The notes beneath the pieces were generated by a model. It saw nothing but the letters and a program-made list of their open reading frames with translations. It made no database searches and was not told where the DNA came from. From Vulcanisaeta sp. (lineage in GTDB: Archaea; Thermoproteota; Thermoprotei; Thermoproteales; Thermocladiaceae), in the NCBI GenBank assembly GCA_023256215.1, contig JAGDXB010000070.1, positions 1-40,775 on the forward strand: DNA of 40,775 nucleotides. The letters run 5' to 3'. Positions 1 to 11,519 of this stretch are shown here, piece by piece (positions within the stretch are counted from its first letter, which is position 1; each line of letters starts with the position of its first letter). A program made the position numbers and the translations under genes.

Positions 1-172
1 AACGTGATTTACGGTACTAATACATGCCCATGATCATTAACAGGAGTAACCTATTAAAAACGGTCTTATCTTATGTTCTTCTCAGGAATGATTATTCAAA
101 AGGGAATGTTTAATCTATAAGTAGAGACCAAGGATAAAGCATAATGTAAGCCATAAATAGAGTAGTTAATTA

Positions 173-916
173 ATGATAATGATGGAGATCTTAGTGGGTA
201 CTTGTGGATTCCCCACGTCGCGGTCTAAGTATTATTCGTTATTTAAGGTTGTGGAATTACAAGAGACTTTTTATGATTTTCCGACACAGGAGAAGATGAG
301 TAACCTGAGAAGGGAAGCCCCTGCTGATTTTCAGTTTGCAGTGAAGGTATTTCAGGGGTTAACACACACGAGTGATTCGCCCACATGGCGTAAGATGAAG
401 AGGGCTAGACTCACGGGTAACCTGAGTAATTACGGATTGTTGAGGCCCACTAGGGAGAATCTGGAGCTTTGGGATGAGTTTCTAAATGTTGTGAAGCCTC
501 TTAATCCGTCATTTTACGTGTTCCAGACCCCACCGTCAATGAGGATTACTGAGGATAATGTAAGAGACGTTATTGAGTTCTTTAGATCAATAGGCAATAG
601 TGACAAGGTTGGGTGGGAGCCTAGAGGTTCTAGTTACGATAATCCTGGACTATTAAGGAGGGTCTTTGAGGAAGCGGGTATTGTACATGTGATCGATCCA
701 TTTAGGAGGAACGCATTGGTTACGCGGGATACGGCCTACTTCAGGTTGCATGGTATTGGTAAGGGTGAGGTTAATTACTCATACAAATATACAGACTCTG
801 ATCTTCAACAATTAAGGAATGTGGTAATGAACCTTAATTCATCGGTTGTGTTTGTTATGTTTAATAATGTGCACATGCTTAACGACGCCCTTAGGTTTAA
901 GGAGTTATTGAGGTAA
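173..916 (+). CDS. DUF72 domain-containing protein
   Basis: ORF; N-term MEILVGTCGFP..KYYSLFKVVELQETFYDFP plus FRLHG motif typical of DUF72. Confidence 0.85.
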   Translation: MIMMEILVGTCGFPTSRSKYYSLFKVVELQETFYDFPTQEKMSNLRREAPADFQFAVKVFQGLTHTSDSPTWRKMKRARLTGNLSNYGLLRPTRENLELWDEFLNVVKPLNPSFYVFQTPPSMRITEDNVRDVIEFFRSIGNSDKVGWEPRGSSYDNPGLLRRVFEEAGIVHVIDPFRRNALVTRDTAYFRLHGIGKGEVNYSYKYTDSDLQQLRNVVMNLNSSVVFVMFNNVHMLNDALRFKELLR

Positions 917-1707
917 TGAGCATGTTCAGTAGATTGGTTGCGGAGAAGGTCTTGGAAATTCTCGGTAATGATCCCATTAAGGTTATTGACCAATGCAACT
1001 GCTTGAATTACACGTACGTGCTAATAAGGACAGGGTTAGGCGAGTTCCTAGGGCTTGCATATACTCCTATTGAGGATCTCAGGGCTGGTGAGGTAGGTAC
1101 TATCCCTAGGGTTGAGGAATTGCCCGACCTAATCACAAACCTTGACTCACTGGTTAGGGCTATGGGCATAGCCCTACTTAATGCAGTATCTCATTACTTA
1201 GTAACCCGTAACAGACTAAGCCTACTACCCGGCGACCTGAAGAGTGAAATTATCAGGTTACTAAGGCCTAGATGCACCGCATGCTTCATCGGCAGCATAA
1301 CGCCTGTCGCAGAGAGGGCTAGCGAGGTATGCTCCGTGTATCAGCTGGAGAGAAGGAGTGATCTCAGGCATAGTAGTTATCCAGACATTGATACACCGTT
1401 GATAATACCGAACTGTGATTTACTGGTAATGACAGGCTCAGCCCTAATTAATAACACTATTGATTACATACTATCACTCAAAAAGAGCAACGCCACAGTA
1501 GTGTTAAGCGGGCCCTCTGCCGCGGCTTACCCACCCGTGCTCCACGAATTGGGTATTGATGTTGTCGGTAGCTCTCTCGTTAAGGACCCCTACACAGCTA
1601 TTGACTTACTAAAGCTTGGGGCTGGCTATAGGCTAATGGATAAAAGAGGATTGTTATTTAAGTACGTCTCTGTGAGGCACCATGGGGAAGGTACTCGTGG
1701 TAATTAA
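916..1707 (+). CDS. DUF364-like protein (putative heavy-metal chelation domain family)
   Basis: ORF; Rossmann-like C-terminal half (CFIGSITPVAE..., LVMTGSALINNTID, VVLSGPSAAAYPPVLHELGIDVVGSSLV); start overlaps the preceding stop (TAATG). Confidence 0.75.
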   Translation: MSMFSRLVAEKVLEILGNDPIKVIDQCNCLNYTYVLIRTGLGEFLGLAYTPIEDLRAGEVGTIPRVEELPDLITNLDSLVRAMGIALLNAVSHYLVTRNRLSLLPGDLKSEIIRLLRPRCTACFIGSITPVAERASEVCSVYQLERRSDLRHSSYPDIDTPLIIPNCDLLVMTGSALINNTIDYILSLKKSNATVVLSGPSAAAYPPVLHELGIDVVGSSLVKDPYTAIDLLKLGAGYRLMDKRGLLFKYVSVRHHGEGTRGN

Positions 1708-2269
1708 CTGCGGTAAGACTAAGTCTGTTGATATGAATATTGTTAAGGCGAGGCTTGGTAAGGTGCCTGGTTTCGATCTTGAGAATGAGGATGAGTATAG
1801 ACGGTTGCTTGGTGATTTTGTTAAGCCTGCTATTGATATGTATGATGGTCCAGAATTCAAGGTGCTAAGGCAGTTTAGGCGGTGTATTGATACCTTCATA
1901 CTATCCGCCAGGTATGGCTTAATACGTGGTGATAGATCGATAGTACCATATGATGCCTATCTCAGTAAGGCTAGGGTTGATGAATTAATCTTAGATAGGT
2001 GGAGAAGGTATGGTAATTGGGATTTAGACAGGCTTGTGAGTGGCAATTGGGATGTCGCCATAATTAGGTTAAGTAAGGCATACCTTACTTACTTCATGAA
2101 AGTGATGGAAGATCCATGTAAATTAGGGCGTGAGATTCACGTATTATCTGGCAAGTATAACCCAATAAAGTGCAATAACGTAATTGATCATCACGTTAGA
2201 GGTATAGGAGATTCCCGGAGCGTATTAAGGAAGTTATTGGAAAATATCTGCGGCTCTTCGAATCAATAG
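1682..2269 (+). CDS. DUF6884-like protein
   Basis: VVINCGKTKS N-terminus, 'AIDMYDGPEFK', 'FILSARYGLI' motifs; overlaps upstream ORF by 26 bp. Confidence 0.55.
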   Translation: MGKVLVVINCGKTKSVDMNIVKARLGKVPGFDLENEDEYRRLLGDFVKPAIDMYDGPEFKVLRQFRRCIDTFILSARYGLIRGDRSIVPYDAYLSKARVDELILDRWRRYGNWDLDRLVSGNWDVAIIRLSKAYLTYFMKVMEDPCKLGREIHVLSGKYNPIKCNNVIDHHVRGIGDSRSVLRKLLENICGSSNQ

Positions 2270-2398
2270 ATCATAGAATGTTTTTAAAAGTATTTAACTT
2301 AACTAATTCTTCTAACTCCTTAATTAAATAAAATATTTTAGTAAAAGGCAGTTAGATTTTTAAATGCTATATTCAATGGTTGACCCAAAGTCACAAGT

Positions 2399-3835
2399 AT
2401 GACTATAAATAATGGTGTACGTAGCGGTGTAAATGAGTCTGGTTTACGTAGAGTCCTTGGATTTTGGGACGTATTTTTCGCAAGCTTGGGAGGACAATCG
2501 CCATTCCTTAGCGATTTGACCTACGCGTCGGCAACGCTGGCCATAGCGGGCTTAGCAGGTCCTGTTGCTATAATAATTGGGACGCTTATTGCCTTCATTA
2601 ATGGATTTGTTGTTGCGCGATTGAGTAAGAGGGTTGTTGAGGCTGGTGGTTATTATAAATACGCAACCAAGTATCTGGGCGGTAAACCTATAGGCTTCTT
2701 TATTGGTTGGAATTACCTATTCTATTCAATACTTTACGGTGCTGCCTATGTAATCGGTGCGTCTTATCTAGCCGAGTGGATTCTCGGAATACCCTGGCAG
2801 GTTAGTTTACCCATATCTCTGGCAATAATGACCATACTAGCATACCTGGGCATTAGGATATCGGCTAGGTACGCAATTTTCGCAGGTTCACTTGAGATGG
2901 CGACCCTCATATTGATATCCACAGTATTACTTCTGATTCCCCATGGAGTATTCTTCAATCCCCTTGCTTACATGGGCTCAGTACCGTTATCAACATTGAT
3001 GGTTGCGGTGGTTTACGCAATAGCGATCCCCACGGGCTATGGCACAATAGCACCACTAAGTGGCGAGGTTAAGAGGGCCAGGGAAACCGTTAGCCGGGCA
3101 GTGGAGACCGTCATAGTAACCGGCGGCGCCCTGGCAGCACTCGCCATTTACTCAACGGCGGTTGCCGGCCTATCATACATGAATATTCATGATTTTATTA
3201 AGTTCTTAAATGAAGCCACAGACAAGGGCTTATCACCCGTCGTAATAGTACTGCATCACTTCCTTGGTATATTACTCGACCCAATAGTCATCTTTGCGAT
3301 GATTAATGATGGTGTACTTGGTGCTTTGGCTTATGTACTCGCATCATCAAGGACGCTGTATGCCATGGCTGATGATGGGCAATTACCGAGTGCGTTATCC
3401 CTGATTAATAGTAAGGGTAATCCAGTAATCTCGGTGTTAATCAGTGCATTGGCCCTTGACACAATTGCGCTAGTGACTACTTACTTACTCGGGCCATTTA
3501 ATGCCTTCCTACTCCTTGGCTTCCTATCAATGCTCGCTAATTTAATAGTCCATTTATCGGCTAACTTCGCCCTACTTAGGGCAGCCACGATGAAGGTGAA
3601 GGCAGTGCTTTACGGTGTTGACACCATGAGGAGTCTAGATAAGGCTGTGTCTGTGGCGGCGGCCTTAATAACAATATTTACGGCAACGGAGTCCGTGCTC
3701 GGCATAAACATAGTCGAGTTAATACCGTACTTCATAGTCCTCGTGATTGTCATGATTTATCTAACGGTAAGGGTGTTAGTAATTCGAGGGGCGTTCTTCG
3801 GATCTAGAGTTCATGGTTATAGAATGACTAAGTAG
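2399..3835 (+). CDS. APC-superfamily amino acid permease
   Basis: Polytopic; GFWDVFFASLGGQSPF...GPVAIIIGTLIAFINGFVVARLSKRVVEAGGYYKYATKYLG. Confidence 0.85.
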   Translation: MTINNGVRSGVNESGLRRVLGFWDVFFASLGGQSPFLSDLTYASATLAIAGLAGPVAIIIGTLIAFINGFVVARLSKRVVEAGGYYKYATKYLGGKPIGFFIGWNYLFYSILYGAAYVIGASYLAEWILGIPWQVSLPISLAIMTILAYLGIRISARYAIFAGSLEMATLILISTVLLLIPHGVFFNPLAYMGSVPLSTLMVAVVYAIAIPTGYGTIAPLSGEVKRARETVSRAVETVIVTGGALAALAIYSTAVAGLSYMNIHDFIKFLNEATDKGLSPVVIVLHHFLGILLDPIVIFAMINDGVLGALAYVLASSRTLYAMADDGQLPSALSLINSKGNPVISVLISALALDTIALVTTYLLGPFNAFLLLGFLSMLANLIVHLSANFALLRAATMKVKAVLYGVDTMRSLDKAVSVAAALITIFTATESVLGINIVELIPYFIVLVIVMIYLTVRVLVIRGAFFGSRVHGYRMTK

Positions 3836-4919
3836 CCCTTACAAGTCTAAACAGTGGTAGGAGGGCTAGGGATATTATTATCATTAATATCCAGGGCAGT
3901 GAGTATGATATTACCATAGTCTCCGTAAATATTATGCTAAGCCACATGCCGATGATCATATTCAGGGCATTTAGTGTGGCGAGGGATAGGGCTGGGTTTT
4001 CATGCCGAGCTGCCAACGTGTACGCTGCAGTTAGCGCTAATTCATTTGTGAAACCCATTAAACCTCCAGCAATTGTTATGGCTATTACGTTTAACGTGGG
4101 TATTGAGATCAGTGGTACGGTGCCTACTATCGTTAACACCACTATTAGTAGAACCTTGTTTTTAATAACATCAATAATTCGCCCAGAAAGTCCTCCAAAT
4201 ATACTCGAGAAGAGCATTATTGACGTTAATAATGAGGATGTGTAAAGGGGTAAACCCCTACTAACGGCATAGGTAGGTAGTAAACTACCGGCCGCGTAGT
4301 ACGCACCCCAGAAGCCACTTGTTGCCACGCCAATCATTACCGCATCACGGCTAAAGCTAATGCGTAATCTGCGCATGTAACCACCCTGGATAAAGAGGAT
4401 AATCAGTGCCACTGGAATTCCGGCAATGCTGAGTAACAACGTTGATAATCTCCACCCAAGTAAGGCATATGTGACACCCCATGCCAAGCCTATCCCTGAT
4501 CCAAGGCCAAAGGCTGCGTTGTAAATACCGAGTAATGTACCAACCCTTTCAGGGTATGCCGTTGATAGTACTGCGGCACCGGTTGAGAAGAATAGTGCGG
4601 CGCCAATACCTGCAATTAACCTAAGGATCAATACTTCGTAGAAATTAACACTAAAGGGCACTAATAGGCCTGTAACTGCCATGGTGAGTAAGCCAATACC
4701 TGCGGTCCTAGCGTTACCCAGGCGACTCGCAATGATACCCGCGGGTATCTGAAATGATGCAGCGCCTACAATAAACATGAACGGAACTAAACCGAGCAAT
4801 GCTTTACTAACTCTAAACTCAGTACCGATTATTGGCAGTGCAGGGGCTAAGTAAAACCAGTATGCACTGTATATTGTTCGCGCTATTACTATGATTATTA
4901 TTACCATCGATTTTCTCAT
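3828..4919 (-). CDS. MFS transporter
   Basis: Polytopic ~363 aa; GIIASRLGNARTAGIGL, RLIAGIGAALFFSTGAAVLS; overlaps the convergent APC gene by 8 bp. Confidence 0.8.
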   Translation of the reverse strand: MRKSMVIIIIVIARTIYSAYWFYLAPALPIIGTEFRVSKALLGLVPFMFIVGAASFQIPAGIIASRLGNARTAGIGLLTMAVTGLLVPFSVNFYEVLILRLIAGIGAALFFSTGAAVLSTAYPERVGTLLGIYNAAFGLGSGIGLAWGVTYALLGWRLSTLLLSIAGIPVALIILFIQGGYMRRLRISFSRDAVMIGVATSGFWGAYYAAGSLLPTYAVSRGLPLYTSSLLTSIMLFSSIFGGLSGRIIDVIKNKVLLIVVLTIVGTVPLISIPTLNVIAITIAGGLMGFTNELALTAAYTLAARHENPALSLATLNALNMIIGMWLSIIFTETMVISYSLPWILMIIISLALLPLFRLVRAT

Positions 4920-5043
4920 TTAGGCATGAACCAGCCAAGAACCATTAATTCTTTACTATTACCATACCCACAATATGTTAAGGGTTAAGGGTATAAGGTA
5001 TATAGAATACATATTAATTAGGTTTAAGAAAATGTAAAGCAGA

Positions 5044-6258
5044 GTGATATCGATGACGGACATACTGGACCTGTTTCCTCAATATGCTGAAGAACTAAAG
5101 TTATTAAGGAAAACCGCTAGAGAATTCGCCCAGAGAAACTTTAGTACTGAATTGGCTAGGGAGCTTGATAAGAAGGAGGAATTTCCGTGGGATCTCTATA
5201 GAAAGGCCGGTGAACTAGGTTTATTAGCCCCGTCAATTCCCGCAGATTATAATGGTGGTGGCTTCTCCACATACCTAGCTGATATAGTTGTGACCGAGGA
5301 GTTAGTAAGGGCCGAACCCACACTCGGTATTGCAATAGTGTCAGGCCCATTCTCATCGCACTTATTGTATTACTTCGGTACTGATGAGCAGAAGAAGAAG
5401 TATTTGCCACCTGTCTATAGGGGTGAGACCACATTCTTTGGAGCATATACAGAGCCTGAGCATGGTAGTGATATTACGCAATTAAACACCGTGGCGGAGA
5501 GGAAGGGTGATAAGTTCATAATTAGGGGTATGAAGACGTTCATAACTAATGCACCTACGGCAAAGTACGGAATACTCCTCGCACAAACAGACCCTGAGAA
5601 GAGACATAGGGGGCAGACATTGTTTATAATACATACTGATTGGCCTGGCGTTACGATCAGGAGATTGACCGGTAAGATGGGGCAGAGAACGATACCTGTT
5701 GGTGAGATTTACCTAGATAACGTTGAGGTACCCATTGATTACGTGGTTGGCGGTGAAAGGGGTATTAACCAGGGATTCTATTGGACATTAGCCTACTTCA
5801 ATGTCTCAAGGATAGGGCCGGCAGCCATGGCACTTGGCATGATGTTATCAGCCTTCGACAAAGCCCTTGAGTATGCCAAGAAGAGGGTTCAATTTGGTAA
5901 ACCGATCATCGAGCACCAACTAATCCAGGAAAAACTAGCTAGAATGGCTATGCTTATTGAAGCCGCTAGATCATTGGTCTATAGGGCTGCTTATTACGTG
6001 GATGATTATCTAAAGCTCAAAATAGACCCAAGGGCTATGGCTGCGATTACTTCGGCTGCTAAGGTCTTCGCTACAGATGTTGCTAACCAGGTCATTGATG
6101 AAGCAATACAAATACACGGTGGTTATGGATACTTCGAAGAATTTGACGTAGAAAGATATTGGAGAGATCATAGGGTAACCAGGATATATGAGGGTACCAA
6201 TGAGATCAATCTATTAACAATAATAGACGCCCTGAAGAGAGATGTGTGGAGACCATAA
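5044..6258 (+). CDS. Acyl-CoA dehydrogenase
   Basis: YTEPEHGSDI, GFYWTLAYFNVSRIGPAAMALGMM, QIHGGYGYFEEFDVERYWRDHRVTRIYEGTNEI. Confidence 0.93.
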   Translation: MISMTDILDLFPQYAEELKLLRKTAREFAQRNFSTELARELDKKEEFPWDLYRKAGELGLLAPSIPADYNGGGFSTYLADIVVTEELVRAEPTLGIAIVSGPFSSHLLYYFGTDEQKKKYLPPVYRGETTFFGAYTEPEHGSDITQLNTVAERKGDKFIIRGMKTFITNAPTAKYGILLAQTDPEKRHRGQTLFIIHTDWPGVTIRRLTGKMGQRTIPVGEIYLDNVEVPIDYVVGGERGINQGFYWTLAYFNVSRIGPAAMALGMMLSAFDKALEYAKKRVQFGKPIIEHQLIQEKLARMAMLIEAARSLVYRAAYYVDDYLKLKIDPRAMAAITSAAKVFATDVANQVIDEAIQIHGGYGYFEEFDVERYWRDHRVTRIYEGTNEINLLTIIDALKRDVWRP

Positions 6259-6413
6259 TCTTTCTTGTTGCTAAATTTATTTATACTTCATATTTCGTAA
6301 TCTTAATTTCAAATCAAAACCTTTTGTAATAAGAAAATTGAAAAATAATAAATAAATTTCAAATAAAATAAATTTTTATTCAATAATTATCCCATAAAAG
6401 TAAATTAATATTC

Positions 6414-6431
6414 ATTATTATGCATAATAAT
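6414..6431. repeat. 18-bp perfect palindrome ATTATTATGCATAATAAT
   Basis: Read directly; equals its own reverse complement. Confidence 0.85.
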
Positions 6432-6450
6432 TGTAAAATATTTATCGTTC

Positions 6451-6503
6451 TTGATATTATAAGTAACAAAACTATTTAAATAATTTGATACCATAAGTAA
6501 CAA
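6451..6503 (+). promoter_or_regulatory. Promoter region: two 19-bp near-identical direct repeats (6451-6469 TTGATATTATAAGTAACAA; 6485-6503 TTGATACCATAAGTAACAA) flanking a TATA-like box (TATTTAAATAA, ~6473-6483)
   Basis: Direct reading; 17/19 identical; ATG at 6507 lies about 25-30 bp from the TATA-like box. Confidence 0.6.
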
Positions 6504-6569
6504 GGCATGAGTCTTGATGATTTCAATCCATAGTGGAGGGGTAGGGAATATATTGATCAAGATCCTGAC

Positions 6570-7769
6570 TTGATTAAGTGGCGTAATGCAAGGGTTAGGT
6601 GGATTCCTAAGGAAATCAATGCGCTATCGTTAAAGCCGTTTTCTCTTAATTTCATCTATGGACCACGTCAGGTAGGTAAGACAACACTGATAAAGCTTGC
6701 AATAAAGGATTTACTTACTAAGGTTAAACCTGAGGCCATTTTTTATTACAGCTGTGATTTGCTCATTAATCATGAGGAATTACTTGATATCTTAAGGAGG
6801 TATCTTAGGATTAAGGAGGAGCGTGGCATTAAGACAAGCTATATTTTCCTTGATGAGGTGACCTATGTGAGTGATTGGTTTAGGGTTATTAAGTACGGTA
6901 TTGATAGGGGATTGTTTAAGGATGATGTTATAACGATAACAGGCTCAACAAGTATATTTCTAAGAGGCGATATAGAGACGTTTCCGGGTAGAAGAGGATT
7001 TGGTGTTGATATTGTGCTATACCCACTTAGTTTTCAATCATATATCAAGGCTTTAAGGCCTGAGATCGATGTAACACCAGGCTGGTATGAGGAGATCAGG
7101 AGCTTATTTGAGAAGTACTTGGTGACTGGTGGATTTCCATTATCAATCAATTCATACTTCAGCTTAGGTACAGTAACTGCCGATGTCTATAAGTCATACA
7201 TTGACTGGATAATATATGATGTCAAGAGGGTCGGCAGAGATGAGGGGCTAATGAAGGAGATCTTGTCAATACTAATTGAAAAGGTTGGTACTAGAATTAG
7301 TTATAATTCGATAGCGAAGGATCTCGGGATTTCCCATAGAACGGTTTCGGAATACATCGATTTATTAAGTAAGATGTTCTTAATAACTGTGCTTAATTAC
7401 ATTGATGTTAATACGGGTAATAAAGACTATAGGAAACTGGTCAAAATACACTTCACAGACCCATTCCTATATAGAGTAATTTCATTCTGGACAGGAGTTA
7501 AAGTACCTAATGAGTCGATAATCGTTGAGGATATCGTAGCCTCACACCTAGCTAGGATTGGTGAAGTTGGCTATACAACCATTGGTAATAGGGAGGTTGA
7601 CGTACTATCACTTAGTGATTTTACAGGTTATGAGGTTAAGTATGGAAGAAGAAGTGAGCGTGTGAGCATTAAGGCCGGGAAGATGAAGAGGGTCATAACA
7701 ATATTGAGGGACGTAGATGGTATTGATACAGTCCCTGCACACATATTTTTAGCAAGACTCAATATGTAG
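6570..7769 (+). CDS. Archaeal AAA_14/DUF4143-like ATPase; native frame probably begins at ATG 6507 but is interrupted by TAG at 6531-6533
   Basis: P-loop YGPRQVGKTT, Walker B YIFLDEVT, ITGSTS sensor, C-terminal VDVLSLSDFTGYEVKYG (nuclease-like fold signature). Confidence 0.85.
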   Translation: MIKWRNARVRWIPKEINALSLKPFSLNFIYGPRQVGKTTLIKLAIKDLLTKVKPEAIFYYSCDLLINHEELLDILRRYLRIKEERGIKTSYIFLDEVTYVSDWFRVIKYGIDRGLFKDDVITITGSTSIFLRGDIETFPGRRGFGVDIVLYPLSFQSYIKALRPEIDVTPGWYEEIRSLFEKYLVTGGFPLSINSYFSLGTVTADVYKSYIDWIIYDVKRVGRDEGLMKEILSILIEKVGTRISYNSIAKDLGISHRTVSEYIDLLSKMFLITVLNYIDVNTGNKDYRKLVKIHFTDPFLYRVISFWTGVKVPNESIIVEDIVASHLARIGEVGYTTIGNREVDVLSLSDFTGYEVKYGRRSERVSIKAGKMKRVITILRDVDGIDTVPAHIFLARLNM

Positions 7770-7777
7770 ATTAATAC

Positions 7778-9133
<1,356 letters not shown>

Positions 9134-9163
9134 TCAATAAATTATTATTATAGCTCTTGATTC

Positions 9164-10957
9164 TTATTTAGATGAACGCTTTATCTTTAGGATCTCCTTT
9201 AGGAGGGCTATTTCGTCTTCTGTTAGGTGGTCTTTGAACTGCGTCATTAGGGTTATTGCATGTTCTTCAGGTACGTCGACATATAATTCATCGCCCTCTT
9301 TTACTTGCCTACCAACCATTATGTTGCCCTCTATCGATATTGCGACTTCCATACCTTTCTTTGCCTCGGGTATGTTCTTGCCCTTATCCTGTATCTGCAT
9401 TATTGTGCCTATTCTCTTACCGTCACCTCTAATTAGCGGATAACCGGGCTTTATTAATCCCTCAAGAACGGCCACGCCAACTATGACCGGGTTGCTCCTC
9501 CTAAAGACGTAACCAGGTAATATCCTAATCTTCCCGGGTCTCACGTACTTCTCAAGCTCCATTTCCGTAAGCTTCATCCTCTGCTCCTTATACCACTGGG
9601 TGAACTCCTCAACGAGCCTATACAGTATTTCATTCCTAAATATCTTAACACCATACTGCATCGCTTCAACCTCAACATCATGAGGAACCTTCACGTTGAA
9701 CGCCAGGACAACACCGTACAGTGGGTCCTTCTTCCTAACTATGGATGCCTCCACCACATCCCTCCTACTCACATTACCAACATCAGCCTTCCTGACAGGT
9801 ATGCCCTGGCTCCTTAGGTATATGACCATGGCCTCGAGGGTACCCAAGGTATCGGCCTTAGCAATAACACCCTCCTTGTCAGTCTCTATCTTAACTTCTG
9901 AAACCTCCTCCTTAACCATCTTCATATAATCCTCTAACAGTGAATCCTGAGGGACAACAAGGACGGGTGCTCCAGGCATTACTTGGTCAAGACCATCGGC
10001 AATGATCTTAACACCGGCCGCTGCCTTGACCTCGTCCATGAACATATACTTATCTTCAGGATCCCTCATTTCATCTAAAGGCTTCGGAAGAACCAGCATC
10101 TTAACCTTGGTACTCACTGGTCCTTCAAGGCCAGCCGTAACTATTAAGTCGCCCTTCTTAATGATGCCATCGTATAAAACAACATCTGCTGTGGTTCCCC
10201 AACCCTTCTCTTCCCTGATCTCCATGACGACGCCCTTACCAGGGCCATAGGTTATCCTAAGCTTATCCTTACTAAATCTCTGACTAAGTCCAGCCAGTAC
10301 GACTAATAAGTCGGCCAAACCCTCACCTGTGACTGCGCTCGTTGGCACTATAGGAACTTGGGTATTGAAGTCCCTAACCCTATCATACCTATCAGCATCC
10401 ATACCCAACTTATTGAATTCCTCAATGACCCGGGCAATCGCCTCCTCAACCCTACCCTGGACATCCTCCCTCTGCCTATCGTAAGACTCTAGGAATGGAG
10501 CGTTCTCATGGGGCTCCCAGCCATATATCCTATCGAGCTTATTTAAAGCCACCACAAAGGGTATATTCCTAGATCTGATCAACGTGAGGCTCTCGTAGGT
10601 CTGCTCCTCAAAACCCCTGGTAATATCTATAACTAGAACGGCTAAATCAGCCACAGAACCACCCCTACGCCTAAGGTTCGAGAAGGCTGCGTGGCCTGGG
10701 GTATCAACCATGAGAAAGCCCTTTATCCAGACCCTACCCTTAAGCCTAAACTTAATTAGTAATGGTTCAGCGATCTTCTCAACGGCATTCCAGGGTATGA
10801 AGGACAAACCAATGTGCTGAGTAATCATGCCAGGTTCCCTATAGGCTACGAAGGTGCCCCTAATCTTGTCAAGTAGTAATGTCTTGCCCACGTCCACATG
10901 GCCGACTACTACGGTGATAGGAGGTCTATAATCCACAACGTCGCTGGTCTTGCTCAT
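9164..10957 (-). CDS. infB: Translation initiation factor IF-2 / aIF5B
   Basis: [28 protein letters not shown] GTPase motifs and IF2 domains II-IV. Confidence 0.95.
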   Translation of the reverse strand: MSKTSDVVDYRPPITVVVGHVDVGKTLLLDKIRGTFVAYREPGMITQHIGLSFIPWNAVEKIAEPLLIKFRLKGRVWIKGFLMVDTPGHAAFSNLRRRGGSVADLAVLVIDITRGFEEQTYESLTLIRSRNIPFVVALNKLDRIYGWEPHENAPFLESYDRQREDVQGRVEEAIARVIEEFNKLGMDADRYDRVRDFNTQVPIVPTSAVTGEGLADLLVVLAGLSQRFSKDKLRITYGPGKGVVMEIREEKGWGTTADVVLYDGIIKKGDLIVTAGLEGPVSTKVKMLVLPKPLDEMRDPEDKYMFMDEVKAAAGVKIIADGLDQVMPGAPVLVVPQDSLLEDYMKMVKEEVSEVKIETDKEGVIAKADTLGTLEAMVIYLRSQGIPVRKADVGNVSRRDVVEASIVRKKDPLYGVVLAFNVKVPHDVEVEAMQYGVKIFRNEILYRLVEEFTQWYKEQRMKLTEMELEKYVRPGKIRILPGYVFRRSNPVIVGVAVLEGLIKPGYPLIRGDGKRIGTIMQIQDKGKNIPEAKKGMEVAISIEGNIMVGRQVKEGDELYVDVPEEHAITLMTQFKDHLTEDEIALLKEILKIKRSSK

Positions 10958-11003
10958 TATTAATCAGAATGATACCATGCTACTTCAGCTTAAAAATCAT
11001 TTT

Positions 11004-11519
11004 CTAAGATGAACCCTTATGCGCTAACTCCTTTATTAGTAAATTTATTAAAAATAGAATGAAAATAGAAATCGATGATGCAAGAACCAAAGTGAAATAA
11101 ATAATATTGGCATTTATAATCTCAATGTACATAATAATGAACCCTCTCAATAATGAGTATAGGATGTAGGTAAGGATTATTGATGTTACGAGCATTATTG
11201 AGGATAAGGCAAGCACACGCATATCAAATGAGCCATTTAGTGATAAGTAGATTATTATAGATGCCGTAATAAGTATCGCCAATACTAACGAATTAAAAAT
11301 GGTACCTTGTATTACCGATAATGCTAATACTGTGTATGCCTCATCGATAAAAAATAGGTACCGGGAAACACCGTGTCTAACCATCACTATAATGCATGAG
11401 CTCAGCAAGAGTATGATTCCTATAATTCCCATAGTCATGGGCTCCCTCTTAAATACGTATATATTTATTGCCAGTAATATCGTGGCGCTAATAATTAGCG
11501 ATAAAGAATTCTTCTTCAT
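11004..11519 (-). CDS. Small multi-pass membrane protein of the DUF58/MoxR cluster
   Basis: Hydrophobic 171-aa ORF; stop overlaps start of neighbouring cluster ORF. Confidence 0.6.
   Translation of the reverse strand: MKKNSLSLIISATILLAINIYVFKREPMTMGIIGIILLLSSCIIVMVRHGVSRYLFFIDEAYTVLALSVIQGTIFNSLVLAILITASIIIYLSLNGSFDMRVLALSSIMLVTSIILTYILYSLLRGFIIMYIEIINANIIYFTLVLASSISIFILFLINLLIKELAHKGSS

Noticed and set aside
3368-3415. TGATGAT...CTGA on the plus strand inside the APC permease
   Set aside because: Inside a conserved coding sequence with no D'/C' structure; expected by chance.
6516-6568. TTGATGA...CTGA pattern resembling a C/D-box sRNA at the ATPase 5' end
   Set aside because: First C-box position is wrong, no properly spaced D'/C' pair, and the sequence is better explained as the ATPase N-terminal codons.
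9234-10250. Plus-strand ORFs antisense to infB
   Set aside because: Antisense shadows of a highly conserved GTPase gene.
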